From assembly GCA_024704175.1 (NCBI GenBank), contig CP085629.1, positions 4,464,001-4,528,000 on the forward strand: a DNA stretch of 64,000 bases, given 5' to 3'. The position numbers and the translations under genes were made by a program. Positions 45,683 through 55,530 of the stretch are shown piece by piece. The notes below the pieces were generated by a model, which did no database searches, was not told where the DNA came from, and saw only the letters and a list, made by a program, of their open reading frames with translations. This DNA is from Paenibacillus sp. P25 (GTDB lineage Bacteria; Bacillota; Bacilli; Paenibacillales; NBRC-103111). Each line of letters starts with the position of its first letter. Positions within the stretch are counted from its first letter, which is position 1.

Positions 45683-46900
45683 TTACTGGTTGCCGCCAAA
45701 CCAGATGTTTTCAACCCCTGTCCGGGTGTCTGTCCAAACACATACCAAGCGGTCGGTTTGAGGGACAACCGCATTTCCAATATAGTCTCCAATGACAGTA
45801 AGCCCTGCGACACTAAACGATGTTGTTGTAATGCGGGTATTTGTAAAAGTTTTTCCTCCATCCCTGGATGTAGCGAGAAAAACGTCAAGAGCAGGTGGAT
45901 TTACTCTATTGGTATAATAGGATACAAACACTGCTCCATCCGAAGGGGAAACGGTGATGGCCGGAAAAAAGTTCTGGGATCCCACAGGACTGCTTGCAAT
46001 AGGCTTCGGTGTACTCCAATCGACGCCAAAGTCGGTGGAGATCGAGAGAAAGATATCGGAGTAACCTTGCCGAAAATCTTGCCACACGGAATACACATTT
46101 CCTCGCGTCGCAGGAGCATTAGAGATATCCCCTGCCATGGAAGGATATGTCAGGCATCTAAATTGGTATCCCGGCAGTGGCGAAGGCACAACAACGACCG
46201 GTGTCACCATGGTCTCTATTCCGAAAGTGGCCCCACCGTCTCGAGATGTACTTGTATTAAATTCGCTGGTGCCGGGCGGTTGGGTAATCCATCCCGCGAT
46301 AACAATCCCATTTAAGGTGATCGCGATTCCTGGGAATTCTTCAAATTCATTGACTGACGAGAGGAGGATTGGGTCAAAGAACGTATTTCCTACATCTTTG
46401 GAACGGTTGAAGAATATGGTATTTCCCGGTATAAATTGCGTGTTGTAATCGTGTGTGTAGGCCGTGTATATGCTCCCAAAAAACGGGCTGGATCCGGCCT
46501 TATCGCTGACGACAACCACCTGATCGTCATTGACAAATTGTCCAAACCCCCGGTTCACAATGACGGGCGGCCCGAACGTTGTAGCGTTGTCGTTGGACGT
46601 ATAGGTCACTACGGAGCCACTGAGACTATTCGTATCGAAGGCGTGTCCCGTTACGACAAATGAATTGGGAAATATATAATCAATATGCGGCGACTCGATA
46701 CCGACGAACCCGGGCGGTAACGGGAGTAACATCGTACTCCATGTTGCGCCTGCATCTATTGATTTGTACACGCCAATATTCGGCGATCCTGTTCTGAAAT
46801 CAGTAGCCGCCACAACCATAACGGAGGGGTTTAGCCAGTTTACCGCGATGGACGGCTCAAACTGGCTACTAGTGCTTGGCGAGATTGGTATGTTTGCCAT
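45683..46900 (-). CDS. Asp-box (sialidase-like) beta-propeller protein 2
   Basis: 405 residues, intact, so it is the reference for the mended copy at 25984-27212; both begin with a short polar lead then EPSIAVNWLNPSVMVVA / EPGIAVNLLDPNIVVAV. Asp boxes: SIDAGATW, SNDNATTF, SKDVGNTF, SRDGGATF, STDFGVDW and SRDGGKTF, about 60-70 residues apart, a six-bladed or larger propeller. Shared cores QFRCLTYPS, VWQDFRQGYSDIFLS, GSQNFFPA, VSYYTNRV and VWTDTRTG. No signal peptide and no sialidase catalytic signature that I can see. GGAGGATCTAGC precedes the ATG. It lies 35 bases after a family A gene. Clearly AT-richer than the genes around it. Confidence 0.83.
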   Translation of the reverse strand: MANIPISPSTSSQFEPSIAVNWLNPSVMVVAATDFRTGSPNIGVYKSIDAGATWSTMLLPLPPGFVGIESPHIDYIFPNSFVVTGHAFDTNSLSGSVVTYTSNDNATTFGPPVIVNRGFGQFVNDDQVVVVSDKAGSSPFFGSIYTAYTHDYNTQFIPGNTIFFNRSKDVGNTFFDPILLSSVNEFEEFPGIAITLNGIVIAGWITQPPGTSEFNTSTSRDGGATFGIETMVTPVVVVPSPLPGYQFRCLTYPSMAGDISNAPATRGNVYSVWQDFRQGYSDIFLSISTDFGVDWSTPKPIASSPVGSQNFFPAITVSPSDGAVFVSYYTNRVNPPALDVFLATSRDGGKTFTNTRITTTSFSVAGLTVIGDYIGNAVVPQTDRLVCVWTDTRTGVENIWFGGNQ

Positions 46901-46935
46901 GCTAGATCCTCCTCAACAACAGCCGTGAGTTCAAC

Positions 46936-47301
46936 TTATGGGTTGAGTTGCGCAATTGAAGTGAGTTCAGAATTCAACACTTTTTCATGATGAATTACGT
47001 TTCCGGATGCATCCGTTCCGAATACCGTGATGAGGGTATCTGTTGGAACCTGTCCCGTAACAAGAAATTGAACTTCGTAAGAAGTGTTGCCTGTAATGTT
47101 GAAACTAAGAATTTGACTTGTATTTGCATTGATATTTATTGAATTGGCATAAACGAGGGACTTACTTACAAAGTTGTTCCAAACGTAGATGTGATAAACA
47201 ACGTTCGAAGAAAAACTAAGATTAGTATTATCAATATTAATTACAATGTTTGTTGCAGGGGTGGATCCCGTATTCGTGATTATGCCGGTTGATAAAGCCA
47301 T
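46936..47301 (-). CDS. small beta-rich spore-surface protein, family A copy 3
   Basis: 121 residues (MALSTGIITNTGSTPATNIV...), the third member with 17760-18137 and 25422-25799; shared TGIITNT, SYEVQF, GNVIHHEKVLNSELTSIAQL. Unusually rich in Asn, Ser, Thr and Ile and AT-rich at DNA level. No signal peptide. AAGAGGTGTTGTAACC is the ribosome binding site; an exact sigma-K -10 lies 30-38 bases upstream. In operon with Asp-box protein 2, which hints that the two protein types work together, since copy 2 also adjoins an Asp-box gene. Confidence 0.7.
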   Translation of the reverse strand: MALSTGIITNTGSTPATNIVINIDNTNLSFSSNVVYHIYVWNNFVSKSLVYANSININANTSQILSFNITGNTSYEVQFLVTGQVPTDTLITVFGTDASGNVIHHEKVLNSELTSIAQLNP

Positions 47302-47330
47302 GGTTACAACACCTCTTCATTCGTTTTCTA

Positions 47331-47339
47331 TAGTATATG
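47331..47339 (-). promoter_or_regulatory. sigma-K-type -10 (CATATACTA)
   Basis: Exact CATANNNTA, 30-38 bases before the start at 47301. Confidence 0.65.
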
Positions 47340-47429
47340 AATGACGAGTTCATATGATATGGACAAAATCAACCGCAGCAGTATTTGTATAAACGCCTTG
47401 AACGGCTTCGCAGGAAGACGCTAGATTGG

Positions 47430-47458
47430 AAAACGCCGGTCCATTAGGGCCGGCGTTA
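47430..47458 (-). terminator. terminator of the decapeptide-repeat giant
   Basis: AACGCCGGTCC / GGGCCGGCGTT, 11-base stem with an ATTA loop; on the minus strand it is followed by TTCC and preceded by A/T-rich bases. Confidence 0.7.
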
Positions 47459-47471
47459 TTTATCCGCTGAA

Positions 47472-50400
47472 TTATGGTTCTATTAGGCCGATGGCTATCC
47501 AATTGACCGTCCCGTGAAGCTCGGGGAGAATTTGGTCCGCACCATCTCGATCACCGCACTGGCCTTTTGTTTTTGCTTGATGACGGCATAGCACGAGGAT
47601 TTATTGGCCGTAGCCACCAGGACATAGTTCTCGTCGGCAAAAGGACGGTCAAAGTTCAGGATTACTTCGGTCTTCTCATCTTCCACCCGTAGTATGAACG
47701 CACTGAGCCCGAACTGCTGAACCGCGGCGACCGCACTGACGGTTTGAACCGGTTGAAAGGCCAAGTGTGACGTGGTCACCGTGCCTGCTTGCAGGTGTGC
47801 TCCGCTGACGCTGCTTTCCGCCAGCTGCGCACTGCCTACAGAGCCTTCAGCCAGGTGAGCCGTCGTTACGGCGCTTGCTTGCAGGTGCGTTCCGCTGACG
47901 CCGCCTTCCGCCAGCTGTGCACTGCCTACAGATCCCTCAGCCAGGTGGGCTGTCATTACGGCGCCTGCTTGCAGGTGCGCTCCGCTCACGCCGCCTTCTA
48001 CCAGCCGCGTACTGCCTACCGAGCCATCCGCCAGGTGGGCCGTCGTTACGGCGCCTGCCTGCAGGTGTGCTCCGCTCACGCTGCTTTCGGCCAACTGCGC
48101 ACTGCCTACGGAACCTTCCGTCAGGTGGGCTGTGGTCACGGCGCCTGCTTGCAGGTGTGCTCCGCTGACGCTGCTTTCGGCCAACTGCGCACTGCCTACG
48201 GAACCTTCCGTCAGGTGGGCTGTGGTCACGGCGCCTGCTTGCAGGTGTGTTCCGCTAACAGCCGCCTTCGGCCAGCTGCACACTGCCTACAGAGCCTGCT
48301 GCCAAGTGGGCCGTCGTTACGGCGCCTGCTTGCAGGTGTGTTCCGCTGACACTGCCTTCCGCCAGCTGCGCGCCGCCTACAGAACCTACTGCCAGGTGGG
48401 CCGTCATTACGGCGCCTGCTTGCAGGTGTGTTCCGCTGACACTGCCTTCCGCCAGCTGCGCACTGCCTACGGAACCTGCTGCCAGGTGGGCCGCGGTCAC
48501 GGTGCCTGCTTGCAGGTGTGCTCCGCTCACGCGCCTTCGGCCAGCTGCGCACTGCCTACGGAACCCTCTGCCAAGTGGGCTGTGGTCACGGTGCCTGCTT
48601 GCAGGTGTGCTCCACTCACGCCGCCTTCCGCCAGCTGCGCGCGCGCCTACAGAACCCTCTGCCAGGTGGGCCGTCGTTACGGCGCCTGCTTGCAGGTGTG
48701 CTCCGCTCACGCCGCCTTCGGCCAGCTGCGCACTGCCTACGGAACCCTCTGCCAGGTGGACCGTCGTTACGGCGCCTGCTTGCAGGTGTGTTCCGCTAAC
48801 GTCGCCTTCGGCCAGCTGCACACTGCCTACAGAGCCTGCTGCCAAGTGGGCCGTCGTTACGGCGCCTGCTTGCAGGTGTGCTCCGCTCACGCCGCCTTCG
48901 GCCAGCTGCGCACTGCCTACGGAACTCTCAGCCAAGTGGGCTGTGGTCACGGCGCCTGCTTGCAGGTGTGCTCCGCTGACACTGCCTTCGGCCAGCTGCG
49001 CACTGCCTACGGAACCTTCTGCCAAGTGGGCTGTGGTCACGGTGCCTGCTTGCAGGTGTGCTCCGCTGACACTGCCTTCGGCCAGCTGCGCACTGCCTAC
49101 GGAACCTTCTGCCAAGTGGGCTGTGGTCACGGTGCCTGCTTGCAGGTGTGCTCCACTGATGCTGCTTTCGGCCAGCTGCGAACTGCCTACAGAACCCTCA
49201 GCCAGGTGGGCTGTGGTCACGGCGCCTGTTTGCAGGTGTGCTCCACTCACGCTGCCCTCGGCCAGCTGCGCACTGCCTACGGAACCCTCTGCCAAGTGGG
49301 CTGTGGTCACGGCGCCTGCTTGCAGGTGTGCTCCACTCACACTGCCCTCGGCCAGCTGCGCACTGCCTACGGAACCCTCTGCCAAGTGGGCTGTGGTCAC
49401 GGTGCTTGCTTGCAGGTGCGCTCCGCTGACGCCGCCTTCCGCCAGCTGTGCACTGCCTACCGAGCCCTCCGTAAGGTGCGCTCCGGTCACTGTGCCTGCT
49501 TGCAGGTGCACTCCACTCACGTCGCCTTCCGCCAGCTGCGCACTGCCTACGGCGCCCTCCGCCAGGTGAGCCGCTGTCAATGTGCCTGCCTGCAGTTGAG
49601 CTCCGCTGATGCTGCTTTCCTTCGACAGCAAGGTTTCCAGTCGCCGCTTCAGAGCCTCGGTATTTTGATCCGTTTCCTGTCTGGCGGCATTCAGCAGTTC
49701 CTGCAAATTCGGCTCCAGATGCAGGGCCGCTATACTTCCCGGCAGCAAATGGTATCCGGAGAGGGACTCCTTCTTGACATGCGGCCCGTCGATAGATTCA
49801 TCGCAAAGATGCTCCGATGTCACCGAACGCTCAGCCAGCTGTTCGGTCGCCGATCGCTCCCGAAGCAACGTGCTTCGCATGTACCGCGTTTTCCGCCAGC
49901 GCCTCCGGACCTACCGCTCCCGCAGCAAGCTTCAATGCATTCACCGCCCCGTCAATCAGGTGCCATCTCCGGACGGCGCCTTCGGCGATCTGCAGCGGCG
50001 TCACCGCGCCTTCCGTAAGCTTATCGTCGCCGATCACTCCCGGAGCGATGTGAGCCGCGCCCACGGCGCCTGCCGCCAGCGCTTCCGCTCCGACCGCTCC
50101 TGCGGCAAGCTTCGCCGCACTCACCGCGCCGTCCGCCAGCTGCTCGTCGCCGATCGCTCCGTTCGCCACGTGCTCCCCGCTCACCGCGCCTGCCGCCAGC
50201 GCTTCCGCTCCGACCGCTCCCGCGGCAAGCTTCGCCGCGCTCACCGCGCCGTCCGCCAGCTGCTCGGTCGCCGATCGCTCCGTTCGCCACGTGCTCCCCG
50301 CTCACCGCGCCTGCCGCCAGCGCTTCCGCTCCGACCGCTCCCGCAGCAAGCTTCGCCGCATTCACCGCGCCGTCCGCCAGCTGCTCGCTCCCGATGGCCC

Positions 50401-53400
50401 CAGCGACTACGTGATCGCCATTAACCGCGCCCGCGGCCAACTGCTCGCCGCCGATCGCGCCGTCCGCCACATGATTCCCGCGCACCGCGCCCTCCGCCAA
50501 CGCCTCAGCTCCGACCGCTCCTGCGGCAAGCTTCGATCCGCTTACCGCGCCATCGGCCAACGCCTCGGCTCCGACCGCTCCTGCGGCAAGCTTCGATCCG
50601 CTTACCGCACCGTCGGCCAATGCCTCGGCTCCAACGGCACCCGCGGCAAGCTTCGATCCGCTTACCGCGCCGTCCGCCAGCGCTTCCGCTCCGACCGCTC
50701 CTGCGGCAAGCTTCGAACCATTTACCGCGCCCGGTCGCCAGAGCCGCGGTTCCGACCGCGCCGTCGGCAAGATGCCAGCCGCGGATGGACTCCTCAGCCA
50801 GTTGTCTGCTGCCGACAGCCTCCGGCACAATGTGTTCTCCTCGCACAGCACCCGCGGCAAGCTTCGATCCGCTCACAGCACCGTCCGCCAGCGCCTCGGA
50901 TCCGACTGCTCCTGCGGCAAGTTTCAATCCGTTAACCGCGCCGTCCGCCAACTGCTCGCTTCCAATCGCTCCGGCCGCCAAGTGGCCGCCTCTTACCGAG
51001 CCTACAGCGAGCGCATCCGGGCCAACCGCTCCCTCTGCGAGTTTCGATCCGTTTACAGCTCCATCCGCCAGAGCTTCGGTTCCGACCGCACCTGCTTCAA
51101 GCTTCGCCGCATTCACCGCGCCGTCCGCCAGCTCGCTCCCTCCCGATGGCCCCAGCCGCCACATGATCGCCATTAACCGCACCCGCGACCAGTGCTTCGG
51201 CTCCGACCGCACCTGCGGCCAGCTTCGAACCGCTTACCGCACCGTCCGCCAGCTGCTCGCTCCCGATGGCTCCAGCCGCCACATGATCGCCGTTAACCGC
51301 ACCTGCGGCCAGTGCTTCGGCTCCAACCGCGCCTGCCGCGAGCGCCGCCGCGCTTACCGCGCCGTCCGCCAGTGCCTCGGCTCCAACCGCGCCAGCGGCC
51401 AGCTTCGCTGCATTCACCACGCCGTCAGCCAGCGCATCGGCTCCGACCGCACCTGCGGCAAGCTTCGAACCGCTTACCGCACCGTCCGCCAGCTGCTCGC
51501 TGCGGATGGCTCCCTGCGATACGTGATCGCTGCCCACCGCACCGGCCGCGAGCGCCGCCGCACTTACCGAGCCGTCAGCCAGATGCCAGCTGCGCACGGC
51601 TCCCTCCGTCAACTGTCTGCTGCCAATCGTTTCGGGCGCAATGTGTTCACTGCGCACAGCACCCGCGGCCAGCTTCGTGGAGCTTACCGCGCCGTCCGCC
51701 AGCGCTTCTTCGCCGACCGCTCCCTCGGCGAGCTTCGCTGCGCTCACCACACCGTCCGCCAGTGCTTCCGCGCCCACAGCGCCTGCTGCCAGATGCCAGC
51801 CCCGCACGGTGCCTTCCGCCAGCGCCTCTGAGCCTACGGCACCGGCAGCCAGCTTCGCGGAGCTCACCGCACCGTCCGCCAGTGCTTCCTCATCGACCGC
51901 TCCCTCGGCAAGCTTCGCTGCACTCACGGCTCCCTCCGCCAGCGCCTCGGCATCCACCGCGCCTGCCGCCAAATGCCGGCTGTGCACGGCGCCTTCCGCC
52001 AGCGCCTCTGCGCCTACGGCACCTGTCGTCAGCTTCGCGGAGCTCACGGCCCCATCCGCCAGCGCTTCTTCGGCAACGGCGCCGGCGGCCAGGTGCTCGC
52101 TGTGAATCGCTCCCGGCACAATGTGTGCCGCCTTCACCGCGCTGACTGCCAGCACATCCGCGCCGACCGCGCCCGCTGCGAGCTTCGCTCCGCCGACCGC
52201 ACCGTCGGCCAGGTGCCAGCCGCGCACCGCGCCCTCCGCCAGCTTCTCGGCGCTGATCGCTCCGGGAGCGAGGTGCAGCGGGCTTACGGAGCCCGGGGCC
52301 AGCGCCCAGGCACCGACGGCGCCGGCGGCCAGCTTCGCCGCGGTCACGGCGCCTTCGGCGAGCCGCTCAGTCGCCGACCGCTCCGGGAGCAAGGTGTGCC
52401 GAACCGATCGTACCGGCGGCCACGGCCTCCGCTCCCACCGCGCCGGGTGCGAGCTTCGCCGATTGGACCGCGCCATCAGCCAGGTGCTCGCCGTACACCG
52501 CTCCCGATGCCAGGTGCGCCGCCTTCACCGCGCCCGTGCTGAGCTGGGCCGCGCCGATCGCGCCGTCGGCAAGATGCCAGCCGCGTACGGCACCCTCCGC
52601 CAGCTGCAGCGAAGTGACGGCACCGACGGCCAGCTGTTCACTGCCGACCGCTCCCGGTATGAGGTGGTCGCCGCCTACCGAGCCCGGAGCGAGCTTCGCC
52701 GCAATGACGGAGCCGTCGGCGAGCCGCTCGTCGCCGATCGCTCCGGGAACGATGTGCTGGCTCTCCACTGCGCCGTCTGCCAGAGCCTGTGCATCCACCG
52801 CGCCGTCCGCCAGATTCACCGAATCCACCGCGCCCTCGGCGAGCTGGTCGTTATCGATGGCTCCCGGTGCGATGTGCTGACCGGTTACCGCCCCCGCGAC
52901 CAGCTTCGCCGAACTGACGGCCCCCTCGGCCAGCTGCTCGGCGCGTACGGCTCCCGGCGCGATATGCTCGGCTGCGGATGGATCCCGCGACCAGTCTGCT
53001 CTCCGCCGATGGCCCCGGGCGCGATATGCGCGGCACTCACTGCGCCTGGGCCGAGCTCCGCCGCTCCGACGGCTCCGTCGGCCAAGTGCCAGCTGCGCAC
53101 CGCGCCTTCCGCCAGCTGCAGCGAAGTAACCGCACCCTCGGCCAGCTTCTCGGCGGTGACGGCGCCGTCCGCGATTTTGTCACGAAGGACAGCGCCCGGC
53201 GCAATTTGCATGGCCTTGACGGAAGCACTCCCCAAATGGGCGCTCTGCACGGACCCCGGGGACAAATGCTCGGATTGCACCGATTCCTTCGCCAGCTTCT
53301 CCGAAGTAATGCTTGCCTGAGCGAGCTTGGATGTCGTCACCGACAGGTTCGTCAGCTTATCCGTTGACACGGACTCCGTGGACAGCTTGGATGTCGTCAC

Positions 53401-54979
53401 GCTGTGATTGCCGAGATGACCGGTCAGGATGGCGCCTTCCTGCACATGCTGCGATTGAACGGCCGCAAACCCCAGCTTTTCCGCCGTGACGGAGCGGTCC
53501 TGGAGCTTCTCCGCGGATACCGAACGTTCCTGCAGCTGCTCCGTTCCCACCGCTTTACTCGACAAATGCTCGGATTGCACCGCCTGCTTCGCCAGATGGA
53601 CCGGTTTGACCACGCCCGGCGTCAAATGGTCGCTAAGCACCGCTTTCTTGGCCAATTTGGAAGAAACGACCGACTGGTCCGCCAGCTTCTCGCTCTGGAC
53701 GGAGCCCTCGGCCAGCTGGAGAGAGCTTACGCTGGAAATCGCCAGCTTATCGCCGGTTACGGCCCGCTCGGCCAAATGCCGGTTTTCCACGCTGCCCGCT
53801 TCCAGATGCTTGCCTTCCACCGCGCCCTCGAACAAATGATGGCCTTGAACGGATCTTTTGGCGAGCTTCTCCGAAGTAATGGCGCCGTCCTTCACATGAT
53901 TCGTCTGCACCGCATCTTCTGACAGATGGGACGACTCAATCTGCTTGGCGGCAATATTCTCAGCGCGGATCAGTCCGGTCGACAAGTGGTCGTGCAGGAT
54001 CGAGTTTTGCTTCAAATGCTCGGAAGAGACGCTCCATGGGGCGAGCTTCTCCTCGGTAACCGCTTGAGCGGCCAGCTTCTCGGGGGTAATGACGCCATCG
54101 GCCAGCTTCGCGGCCGTGATCGACAAGTCCCGCAGCTTCTCGGTGGTGACCGCCGCGTCCGCCAGCTTCGCCGTATTCACCGAATAATTGGCCAGATTCG
54201 TAGTCTGGATGCCGCCGCTTTTGATCTTCTCCGACGTGATCGACTGGTTGAGAATGAGCTCCCCGGTGATCGCCTCGAACGCCAAATGCTTGGTTTGAAT
54301 CGAACCCTCCGCTATTTTCATCGAGTCGATGGTCTTGTCGGCCAGCTTATCGGAGGTGATGCTGTTATCCTGAAGCTTATCCCCGCTGATCGCGCGGCTT
54401 TGGATTTTATCGCCGGATACCGATCCCGATACCAAATGCTCTTCGGACACGGAGCCGGGGGCCAGCTTTTGCCCGGTGATGCTCCGATCCTCCAGCTTCG
54501 TGCCGTCTACGGCATAATCGGCGAGGCTTTCTTTCCCGATGCTGCCGCGTTTGATCTTGGTCCCGTCAACCGCATAACGGGCAATCTTCTCGGTGGTCAC
54601 CGATTCGTCCGCCAGATCGTCTGTATACACGATAGGCGCGGATGCCGATGACGTTTTACGGTCGGCCAGTATCTGCTTGCTGTTCGGAATAATTTTTAAG
54701 AGCGGTTCCTCTTTCTTCTTAAGCTCCTCTATCTTGGGGAACACTTCCGCTTCCAGTCGCCTTCAGGATCGGCGGCTCCGGCAAGATGGATGCCGTTTCC
54801 GCGACATTGTCGTCACTTGCTGCAGGCGGCTGAGCGATGATACCGTCTTCCCTTTTTTTGACGACCCGGTCGGGTTCCGGCCTTTCGTCCAGCCAGCTCA
54901 ACTCGTTCACATGGGAGCCGATTCGGCTGGGGCGGTTCAACCTGCTCTTACCGGCGCCTCGGCGGTTCAGTTTGCTCAT
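47472..54979 (-). CDS. giant decapeptide-repeat fibre protein with C-terminal WIAG-type tail domain, frameshifted
   Basis: About 2,490 residues. Start at 54979 (MSKLNRRGAGKSRLNRPS), ten bases after AAAGGAGG. Residues about 1-115 are basic then Lys/Glu-rich, with no signal peptide. Roughly 230 tandem ten-residue units follow, pattern [AS]-V-x-[GST]-x-x-L-x-x-G. The first 60 or so are diverse (SITGQKLAPG, SVSEEHLVSG); the middle alternates AVGAEALADG and AVSGSKLAAG; the last third is a 30-residue triad SVGSAQLAEG, SVSGAHLQAG, AVTTAHLAEG repeated about 20 times with 90-bp DNA periodicity. The C-terminal ~85 residues are globular and, after a G added near 47505, end FTGTVNWIAIGLIEP, the kind of tail NCBI calls WIAG-tail. 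About ten frame changes split it. Similar repeats form phage-tail-fibre stalks. A spore-surface filament is inferred. Confidence 0.8.
47760..49610 (-). repeat. about twenty near-identical 90-bp tandem repeats (coding)
   Basis: DNA-level repeat inside the giant gene; each copy encodes three decapeptides. Copies differ at only a few silent or conservative positions, unlike the diverged units nearer the 5' end, which points to recent unequal crossing-over. Copy number here is likely to be unreliable in assembly. Confidence 0.9.
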
Positions 54980-55051
54980 TCGGGGAATCCTCCTTTGCAC
55001 TGCTCTTCATCTATGCGTCTCTGGTCCAAAAAAATCGCAGGTAGTCATTGG

Positions 55052-55060
55052 TAACATATG
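55052..55060 (-). promoter_or_regulatory. sigma-K-type -10 (CATATGTTA) for the giant fibre gene
   Basis: Exact CATANNNTA, 73-81 bases before the ATG at 54979. A weaker alternative (CATAGATGA) lies nearer at 55007-55015. Confidence 0.5.
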
Positions 55061-55145
55061 CATTCGCCCGGAAGAAGGTCATCCGCCCGGTTAAAAATGG
55101 GCACCAACAACATGGATAAATTTCCGGAGGAGCCCGGTTTTTCAT

Positions 55146-55174
55146 TTGACAGCCGTCCGTTTTTGTGATTAAAT
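55146..55174 (+). promoter_or_regulatory. sigma-A promoter of the tyrS T-box transcript
   Basis: TTGACA (55146-55151), 17-base spacer, TTAAAT (55169-55174). It lies just before the T-box leader. Confidence 0.65.
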
Positions 55175-55184
55175 CTTCTCTAAA

Positions 55185-55493
55185 CTTCATATCGAACAAT
55201 GCGATGAAGGACACGGTGAATAACCACAGTAGGATCCAGGCGTTGCGCAATCAGAGAACCGGTGGAGGGTGCGAACCGGGGGCGGGCGGGATACCGAATT
55301 ACAGTCCTGAGATGGAAAAGGGAAAATGCGAACCGGCATGAGTAGCTTTCACCCGGCACGAGGTGCCGTTATCCGAAAGAAGTGAAAGAAGCGCGGCGGG
55401 ATACAAAATTTCGAGCGTCTTCTTTAATTAGGGTGGTACCGCGAGACAATCTTCTCGTCCCTTTGGGGGCTTGGGGGTTGTCTTTTTTTGTCT
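55185..55493 (+). ncRNA. T-box riboswitch upstream of tyrS
   Basis: The invariant T-box AGGGTGGTACCGCG is at 55430-55443, which pairs with the acceptor end of uncharged tRNA. Stem I precedes it, with TAC triplets at 55293 and 55301 region (GGATACCGAATTACAG) as candidate tyrosine specifiers; I favour TACAG. The terminator is GACAA...TTGTC with TTTTTTT at 55444-55492. Uncharged tRNA-Tyr should stabilise the antiterminator and allow tyrS expression. Confidence 0.92.
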
Positions 55494-55530
55494 ATAACAG
55501 GAGCGCCAATATTAAAAAGGAGGAAAAAAC

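Noticed and set aside
47760..49610. Regular 90-bp repeats considered as a CRISPR array or minisatellite
   Set aside because: Units are contiguous with no spacers, the period is a multiple of three and the translation is conserved, so they are coding repeats.
48132..50018. A 628-codon open frame on the plus strand across the repeats, and several others there
   Set aside because: It is the antisense of the decapeptide gene. A 90-bp repeat with no stop in one antisense frame stays open for as long as it repeats. The minus-strand product has a coherent unit, ribosome binding site and tail.
55011..55250. Minus-strand frame of 79 codons (MRNAWILLWLFTVSF...) with a hydrophobic start
   Set aside because: It overlaps the tyrS promoter and T-box leader on the other strand, has no good ribosome binding site, and its composition fits chance.
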